Shown here piece after piece: positions 49,101 to 61,247 of a DNA stretch of 64,000 nt. Every line of letters starts with the position of its first letter. The stretch's first letter is position 1. This DNA comes from Ignelater luminosus. Lineage: Eukaryota; Arthropoda; Insecta; Coleoptera; Elateridae. The notes below the pieces were generated by a model. That model was not told the origin of the DNA. It ran no database searches and saw only the letters and a list, made by a program, of their open reading frames with translations. Location of the stretch: positions 248,001-312,000 of the forward strand of contig VTPC01089669.1 of the NCBI GenBank assembly GCA_011009095.1, given 5' to 3'. The position numbers and the translations under genes were made by a program.

Positions 49101-52100
49101 ACCTTTCTCAACCTCTTAAGATGCCAAAATTAAAAACATGAATGTTCCAAGGTACTTAGATTTGTCACACGAACCAAAAAAAAAATTTAAACTTGGCAAC
49201 CCTGCTGCAGGCAAATACAGAATTATTCGAATACGGGAACCAAAGTATCGCAATAAATGAAAGATTTATCAGTTTTAGCCCAATGATAATAGACTATAAA
49301 ATTGTCAAAACTTGAAAGAATTGCTGGCAACTAATTTCATCGGATTTATCGGTACACCCAAGACTTGTGTATTAGTCATATCTATTTTTTGAAAAGAATT
49401 TAATTTCTAACAGCATCTTCAAGAAAGAGAAATCTAACAGTTCTTTGCTAAAGGGTAATTGTTGTTTTAGCAGATTCATTTGTTGAATTGGTAATGGCTT
49501 CATTTGGATTCGATTCTTTGGTTTCCGTTTATTTAGTATTAAAGATGTCAACTTCTGACAACTTGTACAAGTAAACTAAGCTCAAGAGAAATTTTCTTGT
49601 TGCAGATTTATAATAAGCACTCATAGAAGATGTTTACATGAAGCTTTATTGGTATTTACTGAACATCCTGTATACATCTTTATACATCAAAATGGCTACA
49701 ATCTAAGTTTGATTAACGCTTTAAAAGTACTACTAACTATAAGTATGTATTAGAAATACAGTTAAACTTCTGGGCGGTCATGTACTCTACATTGCTAATT
49801 TGAATTCATCAATTTTTCCTCAATCACGCTAAAAAATTATTTTCTTGGCAACTTTTTTTAATACATATGTTGTGCTCGTTATATTGTAATTGTCCCTCAA
49901 AAATTACACCTAAATATTTAAATTCATTTACTGATACAATTCTACTACTTTCAATTTCAATAGCTATCAATTTTGAATTTTTTGAAAAATATTTCTAGTC
50001 TATATTCGTTTGCTTTAACAGTATTTTTAACTCTATGAAGTGCACCTATTCACCTATTTAAGCTTTTCTCTCTGTTACATTTTATATTTAGCGCGCTCCT
50101 TAGTAACTTATTTCTTGTATGTTTATTTTTTTTGTGTGTTTCATGTAACTAGGGTTGGTAATGGTTGGTACCATTCAGTTCTGTATTTGTATTTTGATTC
50201 TTTTTTTAATGAACGCTTATTCTTATCTAGTGTTTTAATAAAACCGAAAAAAGATAAAAACTTCAACACCTTGTATATCGAAAACCAAGCATTTTAGGAC
50301 ATACATTTAAATGAACTTTTCGACTTAGAATTGGTCCAAGAATCGCCCAATAAAATAAGTACAGAACATTAAGTAACACCCTGAGTAACATGTGCTTTAC
50401 AAGATTTTTTATTTAAAACCACATACAGTCCACTGCAACAAGCAACAACACTGTCTTATACCCGGTTGCATAAAGTATTTTTAAAGTCATAAATGTGGTG
50501 TTAACCTTAAAATTGGAGAAGCCCATCTTGGCATCTGAATCCTACTACTTCTGACTGGTTAATTACGTTTTTAATTTGACAGCCCAGTTAAGGACGGTGA
50601 AGATAGTAATTAAGGAGAGATTCTTTAAGCTTTGGTATTACTTTCAGTCTTTAACTGGTTTGTTACATTTGAATTGTAACAAGTGATTACATAATTTTTT
50701 TATAGCTTTAATAATACCTGTTATCCATGGAGAGAGGAGTTTAGAACATCTAGCAGTTCTGACAGATCCATGCATATTAATCAAGCTAAACAAATTCACA
50801 TTCACAAATGATAATTTATCATTAATGCTATGAAGATTGATCATACGATCATGGAATTGAATTCAGATTTAAAGAAAACTCCTTTTAAAAATTTAAATAT
50901 TTAAAAATATTCTTGCATGTATTCTAGTACTAATTTATGCATCGTTGTATAGAGAAAAGATTGCTGCTTCAAAATGAATTGTATATCTATTAAACAAAAA
51001 TCATAATACGGGATATAGAGCGTTTCGTTTAAAAAAGGCAAAAGAAATTACGTTCCTTGATCACCCTGTATCATAAAACTATTTATTTGAAAGTTTGTAA
51101 TCTATTTAATTATCAATAAAAAGCCATTTTGATGTGCATTTTGACAGAAACAAACTCACCTTGTTGCAATAATTAGGTGATTGGAAAATAAAAAGCATTG
51201 TCTTATGCATTCCTTCTCACTTTTGAAATTTAGCTTGCTGCGAGATGACCTTTGTTTATCTGATGGTAACTGAATTAAATTCCCTGTAAGAAATGAATTT
51301 TTTATCAAATTAGTAAAATTAAGCTTGAAAGATCACGTGACAAAACTTACCTTGTCTAACAAAGACTTGATTTACGTCTAACAAAATATCGCAGCCTTCG
51401 ACGATCATTCGTTCAAGAGCCAAGTTTTTACGAAGATTTTCCGTTTCCGATACCTGTTGCATTTGTGTTAAATTAGTATTTAAATGTGATGTCGATTGAG
51501 ATTAATTACACTAACCTCATCGTGCATTTGTCTGGATAAGTCCTCCAATTGTTGTCTGGCGTTTAATAAACTCTTTCGTTCAACATGATCGTGTGGTGTA
51601 TGAGCCAAAAGTTCGTGAAGAGTAATTATGTAGCGAGGTATCTAAAATTAATTTACAACTGTAATATTACGATCGATTTAATAATTATTGTTGTGCATAT
51701 AACAGGTATATGGTCAACTGTATATATATATATGTATTTCAATTAGACTTAAAACTCCTTGCTTCTCCAGTATCTCAAAATACGTAAATATAAATTGACT
51801 ATTATATTTAGTAACATACGACAAGCAACACTATAAAATACTTTTTTGCTAATATGAATAATGCCAGAACAGTTAGGTTTACACCTCTATAACGCTATAG
51901 AGTCATAATCAGCAATAAGCTAGAAGTAAAAAATAATATCCACACCCAAAATTATTCAAACTCCAAGTTCACCTTTGAAATTTTGAAAACTATAAGAGAT
52001 ACAAAATTGGTTAAACTAGGGTAGAGTTTTGATGGTCGATAATTCATTTGTTTTCTATAACCCCAAAAAGCGAAATTTCTCGATTTTGATTTTTTAATCA

Positions 52101-55100
52101 TAACTCCCTCATTATTAGAAGTTTCTGCAATCAGTAAACACTTTATCTTTAGTATCTCTGACCTATCCAAATTTCTATACAATGTTTTGGTTTTCCAGAA
52201 TTAGTAACACGTATCTAAACTATTCACAAATAAAACACAAAACATTAAATGTTGTACACAGTAAGGAGCTAAACAGCAAGCCAAACTCAAGTAATCAGAA
52301 ACAGCAAACTTGCAATAAAAAATGTGCAAAAAGTGTTGGTATATTCGCACCTTACCAAAAAAACTTTGCGCGACAAGTATACATCGCAACAAGAGTGAGA
52401 GTCTGGAGAACCGAAACGTCACATGAAGATTTTTATAGGTCATAGATATTAGATATATAAAAAGTGCCGATTTTAAAAATTTCTAATAATATCAAAGTTG
52501 ACCGAAAAGGGAAGTCGAAAAATTTCATATTTGAGGCCATTTCGAAAACAAATAAAGTCAAGTCAAATTTCTTTTTAGATTATTATTAAGCACCAAAATA
52601 TTTAATTTTTCCTGATTTCATCTTTTATAGCTTCCGAGATAACAAATTGAGCTTCTAATTTGAATATCTCTGCATTTGGAGAGTTGTACTTAAAAAAAAC
52701 ATGATCGGCATGTCAAGCTTTTTGAAACACGTCAGATAGTTGGAAATAATATAGCATGCAGGTGTGATGGTACTGTACAACCTTCTTTAGAGGAATTTTG
52801 TTATATCTCCGTGTACAGATCATTGAAACACCATGTATACTTGTGTAAGAAAGATTGAATTTTCCTCCAAGTTCGTTGTCCTAAAATGCTATTATTTAAA
52901 ATACCTTCAAAAGATTATATAGTGTGTTTTGCATCATATGGGAGAATGAGGAACCAATGCTTCCTGTAAATCCTTTGGTGTAATTGCATAAAAATGATAA
53001 AATAAATAAAATTGGTATTTTTCTTTGATTTTATATTTAAGCCAAAAGATTGATTGCAAAGAACTTTCTTAATAAGATTTCTTAGTCGAAAACATTTTAT
53101 TCTGGAGTCAAATTTAAAAACAAACTTCTGCCATCAATGTTTACGACTTTCCAAGAAGGAAAGTCAACTATCGAAATTTCTTCTTTTGAAAAGTTGACAA
53201 TAAACAGTTTCCCATACAAAGTAGGCTTCTTGAAACACACTGTGTAATTTAAAATTACAACTGAAATTGCAAGTTGAATATGTATCTAACCTATTTTGCA
53301 AAAATTATTGCTTTTGTTTTTAATGGTGACATTAACCGATAATTTAAATTAAATTAGCGATTCGCATTGTTATATTAAAAGTGAATTTAAGATTTTAAAT
53401 ATTGGTTAACCTAGATATAACATTTCTATTTTAAAATTATGATTAATATACAGGGTGTATATGACGTACTGAATAAACTTCAAGAGGTGAGTTCTGAATA
53501 TATTTTAAGAAAGAAAATTCTATTAACATGTGCCCAATTCTTCGTTGTTTTCGAGATACACGGTATAAGAGTTCCTTTACATTTTCATATACTAAAAGAT
53601 ATAGGAATAAAAGTTTATCACAGTTCTACAACTTTTGATGCACTTTTTTGTAATATTATCTAAATATTTTGATATTTTAATAAAAGAGATAGATGAGGGA
53701 TGGAAAGGATATCCACAGTTTAGAACGTTCTTAACAAATTGTGTCTTGTAAAATGTCGATATCTCTAGTCGTTTTTGAGATAAATCAGATTTAAACATAA
53801 GATACCGGAATACGAAATACCCCTGAAATATTTGAAACTGTAAAGAATTCAATTAGAAGAAAAGCTGGCTCACGCTGATCATTTTGTCCAGTTCTTCTAA
53901 TGAATTACTTTATTTCTACAGTTTTAAGATGTTCTTTAAATAGATATTTTAGAAAAAAGCAATTTTTTAAAAGAACTTTAACACCCTATATTTCAAAAAC
54001 TGTGAGCAATTGGACAGATGTTAAACAGAAACTTTCTTTCTTAAAATATGCTCAGAAATCGCCTGTTGAAGTTTATACAGTATATCACGATCTATCCTGT
54101 ATTTGATAACTAAACAATTTTAAAGTTATGGGTGAGTGTTTTAAGTATAGGCAATTACATTTCTTCTAAAATTAAAATTAATGAAAAAAATTCGAATTTA
54201 TTTATTTAGAATACTTACCTGATGCATTGGATATGTAAGAAAAGTTTCCAAAGACCGGCCATGACAAGCAGGTTTATTTTCCAAACGAGACAATAAAGCA
54301 GCAAATGGTTGAGATTGTTTGCATTCAGTTAAAACTTGTAGAGAATAATGATGATTACGTACATATTCTTGATAAATGCTTAACATTGGTAATAACATAG
54401 AAAATAAATCACCTGAAAACATAACTATGTGATCACTTTGATTCGGTTTAAACTAATACAATTGTACCTAATACTAATGTAGGCCAGCTTTCAAGTCTTG
54501 AAGTTAAACCTTTGAGAAAGATTTGATGCAGGAACAATACTGTCTCACTGTTTAAAAATATAGAATTTACATCTTCGTGCGAACAAGGGGGTTTCTTGGA
54601 AGATGCAGCCATTTTAAATGGCCGCAAAAAACATGTGATGAGAACTTCCATCTGTTCTGTATACTCTTCTTCTGCTTCTACCATGCGGAAAACGAGACTG
54701 TTGCGCTTCCTCATACTCTCTGCGTGCGGACTTTTTATATATTGTTCTACGATTTGTTTCCATCTCCGTCTACATAACCACCCTCTGAAGAAACTTTGAA
54801 CTTTTTTTATTTTCCTGAGATCCACCGAATCTTCTTCTATTTTGTTTACCAAACAGGAATCCGACCCAGGTGTTCCTTGACTTGATCCAGAACTTCTTCC
54901 CGAAGCGTGCCCCTGGCACGGTTTCCATTCTTTCTTCAGGGCAAACAACTGATAAGAAGGTAAATTATGTTTGAATGTAATTATTAATTCTAAATATTTA
55001 ATTTTTTACTGTTTGCGATCCAGTTATAGGCAATAAGCAAGAAAAGAAATGCGATTGTTTATTAACATATCACTAACAAAAGCTTGTTTTAACGTAGTAG

Positions 55101-56868
55101 CATCATAGAAAAATAACCTACGGTAGCACGTCATAGTTACTATTATTTCTTAAAGGATAACAAAGAAGACCCTTAGAATTATCCATGTTAGCTTGCTTAA
55201 TTAAAACATGAATCTTAACTGACAATAAAAGTGTACAGTCAAAACAATGCAATGCATTAGAGTTTGTATAAAAGAAATTATGATGTAACATGGGCCGTAT
55301 TCATTAAATACAAGTAACTAATTTTAGTTTGTCTATTGCATTACTTTTGATGTGTACTTTAGCAAATATTTAAATTTAGTTTATTTTGAAATTAACTGAC
55401 ATGAGTTATTTAGCAGTAAACTTGCTTAAATTTAATTTTAATGTGATAGGTAGAATTCAGCAAACATTTTGTTGTTTACTTTAAGTGGTCGAATAAACAC
55501 AAGTGTGTTATCTGACTACTTACAACAAAGAGCATTAAGATTCACCAAGCTCTAATAATGAGATATGTACATATAGCGGGTGTATATTTGTAGATCATCC
55601 AGCCAATCCGGAAATTATGTTAAGCAAACAAAACAATAAAACGAAACCAAAGATCTCTAAATGGGGAATTGCATTATTATCTATAGAAATATAAAATATC
55701 TTCAATTGAAAATGTGAGATGCCAACCTTTTGTTTTGGTAGATGCAACATCCTGTATATTTTGATATTTTTCATTCTGATTACAACAATACAGCACTAGA
55801 GTATAGACCTAGTAGTCTTTTTGGAATTATTTAATATTTTGTTGCAAAAGCTTTTTCAAACTTCTTAACTTGACCTGCCACTTATAAGAAGGGCTGTTGG
55901 TATTTCACTTTTATATAAGTGTAAGTTGAACTTTGTTTTTTAAAAGCATCATTAAGGTTTTATCTGGATTATTATATAGTATATCATCTATCTTAAGCCA
56001 TTACTATTTGCTCTATGCAAAAAGTTTTACTGTGTTTCCGACAAATACTATACTGCATTCTTAAAACGCACAAAAATCGAAACGACAATAAAATTTGATA
56101 TTTGAGTGGCCACCCCAGCTAGAAGAAAACAAAAACTGGTTTTATTGCTTTCTCAAATTGCACTACCGGATACTAGATAGGAAAAAATAACAATTTGCGT
56201 TTCTCAATCACCCTGTATAATAAAACCATGCAGTCGAAACCTCAATAATGATTTTAAGGAATAAATATTATAGTTTAGGTGAAATACTAAAAACGTCTTT
56301 AATTAATACCAGATCGAGTTGAGTACTGTATTGCTATAATCAGCAATAAACCAAACGTATGCCCAAATATGTAATACTCCACTTGAAGAAGCAACAGGTT
56401 TTATGGAGCACGCTGTGTAGTCAAGAATACTTTTAGATGTTTTTTGATATTTCTTTAAATAACGACGCTATCCTTTGTTTTCAGATCGTTGCGACACCCA
56501 GTATAGTACATACAAATAAACGAAACATAACTTTGTTGTTGCGCGGAGTAAGCATTACACTCAACTATAAATACACTGTCATAGGATCCACAAAACTGCC
56601 CTAAGAATAAATTTTTAAATGTACGCTGCAGCTGTGAGGATTTATTCTAGAATAAGCAATTTACAAAGTGAAAATACAGTTATTGTTATTGATAAAATTT
56701 ATAACAGATTATATACTTACTTCGGCTCTTAACTTTTTTATTTCTGTAGCCAGTTCTTCACATTGTTGCGTGTACTGCCATTTTGCTGTTTTTTCTGATT
56801 CCACTATCTGTAGTAGATGTAAGTGTTTTTGCTCTAATTCTTCTTTTTGGAGCAGTAGTTTATTGAAG
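44857..56868 (-). CDS. RasGRF: Ras-specific guanine nucleotide-releasing factor (RasGRF), 5'-partial, 20 exons
   Basis: The family exchanges GDP for GTP on Ras through a C-terminal CDC25 domain and on Rac-type GTPases through a DH domain, and is tuned by Ca2+/calmodulin at an IQ motif. Exons, 5' to 3': 56868-56721, 54948-54468, 54412-54219, 51641-51516, 51453-51351, 51283-51160, 49023-48926, 48871-48738, 48677-48413, 48174-47842, 47787-47545, 47380-47156, 46733-46627, 46568-46435, 46381-46184, 46129-45925, 45862-45765, 45708-45426, 45373-45176, 45072-44857 (stop TAA). All borders are AG/GT and all phases join, giving 1303 visible residues without a break. Vertebrate RasGRF1/2 are about 1240-1270 residues, so with the missing PH1 (roughly 150 residues) this protein is longer, mainly in its linker. 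The first visible exon starts in mid-codon, so upstream exons exist and the true start is not visible. Transposon ends lie in the introns but none disrupts an exon. Confidence 0.95.
46184..47787 (-). other. RasGRF: RasGRF Ser/Pro-rich linker, five exons
   Basis: Exons 47787-47545, 47380-47156, 46733-46627, 46568-46435 and 46381-46184 encode visible residues 669-970 between REM and CDC25. The segment is low in hydrophobics, with PPPPEN, many S/T runs and acidic patches, so it is probably disordered. Toward its end a short conserved block [17 protein letters not shown] matches the Ala-rich block that precedes the catalytic domain in RasGRF1/2. The length is greater than in the vertebrate proteins and accounts for most of the size difference. 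Confidence 0.85.
47842..48174 (-). other. RasGRF: RasGRF REM (RasGEF N-terminal) domain, main exon
   Basis: This exon completes the REM module: [19 protein letters not shown] followed by [16 protein letters not shown] packs against and stabilises the CDC25 catalytic domain in the family. The exon then continues into a Ser/Arg-rich linker with several SP and RRxS-type sites (for example [11 protein letters not shown]), which are plausible kinase targets; that regulatory role is inference. The donor splits a Tyr codon that is restored by the next exon. Confidence 0.9.
48413..51453 (-). other. RasGRF: RasGRF second PH domain, with start of the REM module
   Basis: Exons 51453-51351, 51283-51160, 49023-48926, 48871-48738 and 48677-48413 encode visible residues 317-557. 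PH-type strands are recognisable in [15 protein letters not shown] and [14 protein letters not shown]. The closing PH helix is in [20 protein letters not shown], where the Trp is the conserved PH-domain tryptophan. An Asp/Glu/Ser-rich insert at about 416-445 (around the 49023/48871 exon junction) sits inside the PH domain, as in other DH-PH proteins. The last exon ends in [14 protein letters not shown], the first part of the Ras exchanger motif. Confidence 0.88.
49060..49672. mobile_element. Non-autonomous element with ACAGGGTGC-type inverted ends in a RasGRF intron, about 613 bp
   Basis: The left end TACAGGGTGCTCCGTAAAT, continuing CCAATAAAGCTT, pairs with the inverted right end TACAGGATGTTCAGTAAAT, continuing CCAATAAAGCTT; 27 of about 32 positions agree. 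It lies in the intron between RasGRF exons 51283-51160 and 49023-48926, about 37 bp upstream of the acceptor of exon 49023. Confidence 0.75.
51516..54948 (-). other. RasGRF: RasGRF IQ motif and DH (RhoGEF) domain, three exons
   Basis: Exons 54948-54468, 54412-54219 and 51641-51516 encode visible residues 50-316. After a Gly/Ser-rich stretch there is an IQ-type helix at about residues 96-118 ([19 protein letters not shown]), expected to bind calmodulin. The DH domain follows at about 130-312. It starts near [15 protein letters not shown] (first conserved helix) and ends with the strongly conserved [20 protein letters not shown] helix, whose joint PMHQ|IPRY spans a 2.6-kb intron. By family knowledge this domain acts on Rac-like GTPases. 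No residue loss is obvious. Confidence 0.93.
53452..53990. repeat. Dispersed ACAGGGTG / CACCCTAT ends in a RasGRF intron
   Basis: ATACAGGGTGTATATGACGT at 53450 and AACACCCTATATTTCAAAAA at 53982 have the orientation expected for the two ends of one insertion, but their inner sequences do not match beyond about 10 bp. The short open frames at 53439-53663 and 53900-54106 are therefore not treated as genes. Confidence 0.4.
56721..56868 (-). other. RasGRF: RasGRF coiled-coil exon (first visible exon)
   Basis: The exon encodes about 49 residues rich in Leu, Glu and Lys, including [14 protein letters not shown] and ending in KKLRAE. It corresponds to the coiled coil that follows the N-terminal PH domain in RasGRF proteins. 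It opens after an AT-rich acceptor (ttttatttttag) with one base of a split codon and closes on a clean gtaagt donor. The next exon starts LFALKKEW in the matching phase, which supports the joint. The preceding PH1 exon was not found on the minus strand between here and 64000. Confidence 0.9.
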
Positions 56869-56879
56869 CTAAAAATAAA

Positions 56880-59800
56880 ATATCAGTTTTAAACTTGTTT
56901 ACTGTTATTTAAAACACACGTTTGTTTATTTATTAATGTACAGTCTACAAAACACATTTTCGTTTTATGGTTTTAGTCGAACTGTACAAAACGTATTTAT
57001 GGAAATTACGTAAATGTTATGTATTCAGTACCTACTGTATATTTTTTTGAAGTTTCACGTAAATATATTGACAAAATGACATAATACGTTAATTAGTTAA
57101 CTGGAGATATCAATATCAAATATTTACAAATTCAGAGTCGCATTCAAATGACATCGACAGCTAAATTTGATTGGTTAGACATAATACCTTTTCGAAATCT
57201 GCAAAAATCCAACATGCTATTGAATTTAGTACATATAGTAGATTCGATTTTAATATAATTTAAGATTGTGTTTATCCTTGTATATTTAATTTAATATCAA
57301 CTGAAGACGAATTAATTTTGATTTGCACTTATTATAAGAAAAAGAGCAAGTTCTTTTACAAATAGTTTGGGAAAAACAGTGAACTAGGTAACAGTCCAAT
57401 GATACCGATATTGTTTAATTCTCTGATGTAATTTAATGCGTAAATTTAGAATATTGAAGTTAGGAAACATTTAAGCTATTGGGGGAAAATTTATATAATT
57501 TATTAAGTGTTGATGCAAATAGAGATGTAAATAGAAATTAGTTTAGGGAACATTTGTAAATTATGTAAATTATTAAATTTGGAGAAATAATGCAGTTGCA
57601 ACAATTCATTTTGAGATTTGAAACTTCAAATGCTAAATCTATGAAGAATTTTAAAAAAAGTTATAAATAAGATTTGAAACGTACAAGTATACATCTACAA
57701 ATTATTTAAGTTAATTTAAGTGTGTAAAAGTAATCAATTTTTAAGCTGCAATCGTCGTTTTATTAAAAAGTTAAAGTTAAAGGAAAAGTGAAGTGGAAAT
57801 TAAAATTACAATCGCTGAAGAAGGGAATGCAGTAAATAATGGTCGGAGCTATGGATTATGATCAAACTACGTCGTTAAACATTAAACTGCACGGTACCAG
57901 ATTGGAGTTTATCCTTTACTCAGTTAATTAGTTTATTAATTTATTAATTGTTGCCATTGCCTGCTTATTAAATTTCCTAGATTGTTAATAGTGACTTAAA
58001 ATGTTTTTTAAATTGGTTCGTTTAAAGATTAACCAAAATTTGATTTCATTGGTAGCAAATTTCGATTTCATATTTCAATATTAGAAGGGGCTTATTATGC
58101 AATTTCTTTTGTTAGAAAACAATAACACGAACCTTCCTTGGAATGAGAAATAAAGATTATAATAAAACAACCCGCGGTTCGCCTTTTTTAATATAATTTA
58201 GGGAGATAAAGTTAAATCTTCTTTATTGTCTTTGCAATTATTTCAAATTAACTTACTGTATGTTATTTGATTTTTGCTATTTAGCGTGCAATTATAATAA
58301 TAAAGTTAAACCATAAAAAGATAAATAGGACTGTCTTAGTTAACATACAAGTAAATATTTAATTAACGAATAATTTGTACAAAAAATAAATAGTTGTGCT
58401 TCAAATAAGCGAGTTATCAGCAAACAAAAGAAATTTAATTTTTTAGTCTTTTTGGGATATCTTATTTTTACCGTAATATTATTTTTATGAAATTACGCAA
58501 CCTTGTTCTAATTTAAGCGGCTCGTATCTGGTACCTTATTTAAATCTCCATATCGAACCTACAAAATACATTTTTATTTCATATTATTGATTGAACTCTA
58601 CGGTAATATCATTTCAGAAGTCTAATTAGTAATTACACTAAAATATATGTCGATTGTTTGAAAAAATAGTTGTTTACACAAAGCGTCACCTTTTTTGTTT
58701 TTACGAGTTACTGGCTGTTTCTTTTATATTTTAAAAGAGCTTTTTTAAAATTCTTTGTTGCCGAACCAACTTGATTAGTATTTAAAAAGCTAAAAATTCT
58801 CTCTCTCTAATTTGAAATTTATCAGTAGAGGTAAAAAATTCTAAGCGTGTTGTATTCTCTGGTAATGACTGTTTTTATTATTCCGAGAGAAAACGAATTG
58901 GAACGTTGCTGCGTTGCTGAGAAAACGGGGAATTTTAAATGTTTGTTTGCAGATAGCGAAAGAATAAAAAACCTAATTAATTTGTCGTGGAAGATCTCTC
59001 GAAATAACAGATAAATACATCGGGCATTGAATACACTTCAATACATATAAAAATGTTTATATCTAGAATAAGATTACAAGTTAATGCATACTACGTAGTA
59101 TACATAAATAATCAAATAGTTGCAATACTGTTATTACTAATTTTATCAATTTATGATGAAAACTTTTATAAAAAAAAATATTAAGAAAGTGATAATCTAA
59201 ACGACGTAGTCGTTATATAAAAAATAACGTAATCCACAACTTCTACTGTAATATTGTACTTTTATTAAGTTCCCTTGAGAAAAAGTATCCTACTATTACT
59301 TAATGAAAAACCAAAAAGGGAGAGAAATGTTTCTCTTTCATGTTGAAATGTTCATTTGTCTTAATTTCACAGCAAGTTAATGTAATATGTTGATTATCTC
59401 TCTGACAGCGTCAGGTTCTGTTTATACGTTTGCTTTGTACTGCCAAGTATACTGTTATGGAATTAAATACGGAAAGCTTAATCCAAGTCTCTTTTAAGTA
59501 CGCCCTACACATATTACGCTGAACTGGCCCTGTTTTATGTTTTTAATAAACATCGTGATACCTAATAAATAATTAAATTGATAAACGGTAAATTTAAAGT
59601 TTACGACAAAATAATAATGTTGGAAAATCGTGCTTTTTATGATAAAGTATCTAAAATGTCAAAATCTTTAAAAATCATTCAGAAAGTTTTTAAAACGCAA
59701 AGGGTAACATGAAACAACCGTGACCGTTAATAAATAAAAATCTGATAATGTTACTTCAATCAGCAAAAACAGTTATAACTAGAGCTGGACAAATGCGTAT

Positions 59801-60730
59801 ATCTATGAGACATGCTCAATTAATTTTTAGTATGTGAGCTCAATTTATTGTTTATTGTCCAAATAATTAAATTTATTTTGCATATATGGGATATATAACA
59901 GGTTTCCGGTATGAATGCATATATGAAGGCTCAATAGCTTCAAAATGTATATTCTAAATCATGCAAACCGTTATTTCTTTAGCATATATTAATGTAAAAT
60001 TGTACATTTCTTGCATCTATTACTGGAGTTTTATAGCATATTTTAGTGCGTATATGCCCAATTCTTTGTAAATACACTCAAAACACTTAAACATCAGATT
60101 GCAGCGCCTCTATCTATCAGACCTACAAATGCGTTCCATTCTGTATCCCTTTCAAAATTACAAAATTTGAACTTGAGTAAATCATCAATCATATAAACAT
60201 AAGCAGATTTTCCGATATTGACAGAATTCGACTCACAGATATAAAGTTAAACTTTCAAAAAAATCTTAGAGATTTTTTACGTCTATAATGTATATAAACT
60301 GTTATAGTCATACCAATAGTCAAAAGTAAACGGGTAACTCTAATAACTATAGACCTACTCGAAAGAATACATATTTACGCCAAACTCGCTGCATACATTA
60401 ATAGGTTTATTATCTGATAATCAATATTTCCAAATAAACTATTATACAATAAGATAAATAATGTCCCCGACAATGATTAGATAGTTGTAGTCTTCACCGT
60501 CCAAGACATTTGATAGGTATCAAGGGAAGAATTCTAAAATCGTTCAATAACAGGAAGCAAATAGTCAAACTCGGAGACAGCTTGAGTGAACTATTCCATA
60601 TTATATATGACATTTCACAGGTTTGACATATCAGGTTCTATTTGTTGAGTTGGGTTTCTAAGTAACAAGAATACAATAATTTATTTGTATTTTAGTAGGC
60701 ATACGATACTGCTAATATTGAATATTCTTA
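56880..60730. other. Presumed RasGRF intron, AT-rich, no exon recognised
   Basis: The first visible RasGRF exon begins in mid-codon at 56868, so this DNA should be intron. I searched the minus strand for the N-terminal PH domain (a Trp-rich KW-WF type exon) and saw none. No transposon with recognisable coding is present before the piggyBac end at 60733. Confidence 0.5.
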
Positions 60731-60751
60731 AATTAACCCATTTTTGGCCAA

Positions 60752-60769
60752 TGGTGCGTATACGCACCA
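60752..60769. repeat. Perfect 18-bp palindrome in the piggyBac 5' end
   Basis: TGGTGCGTATACGCACCA reads the same on both strands and lies 16 bp inside the TTAA target site. It may be a transposase binding site or subterminal repeat; that role is inference. Confidence 0.8.
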
Positions 60770-61247
60770 CTCAGATTTATTTGTTTTTTTAGAAATTGAT
60801 CAAATGCAAGTTAATAATTTATATATAGCTATGTTCTTTAGGCATAACACTATACCTAATCTTTAATAAAAAGGTTTAGAAACGTTTTTTTCTTTTTTTA
60901 ATTTTGCATCAAATGTTTCATTTTTGTTGAATAGGGATTTACTAGAAATAAGTTTTATTTGGAAATGTTTATAATTTTTGTATGAGCTTGAAAATGTTAT
61001 TATCTTATAAGCAAAGGTCATAGTTTTCACACATTACAATTAAAACTAGAATAAAAATGTATGCTTTTGTAAAATATTACGTAACACAAAGTTGTTTGTA
61101 TACGAACCGTTGGCTGAATACGAGAATAAACTGCAAGTCCTAACATGTATGAACTTGCAAACTCTGCTTTGTACAAACTAAATCTTTCAGTCTCGTTTGT
61201 GTTGTGACACTAATAACTACCCTTGTGAATAGTATAATTTTAATAAA

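Noticed and set aside
53439..54106. Three frames of 68-86 residues on both strands in a RasGRF intron.
   Set aside because: They fall between dispersed repeat ends and show no family resemblance; none fits the splice phases of the host gene.
54577..54799. Two plus-strand frames.
   Set aside because: They are antisense shadows of the IQ/DH exon 54948-54468.
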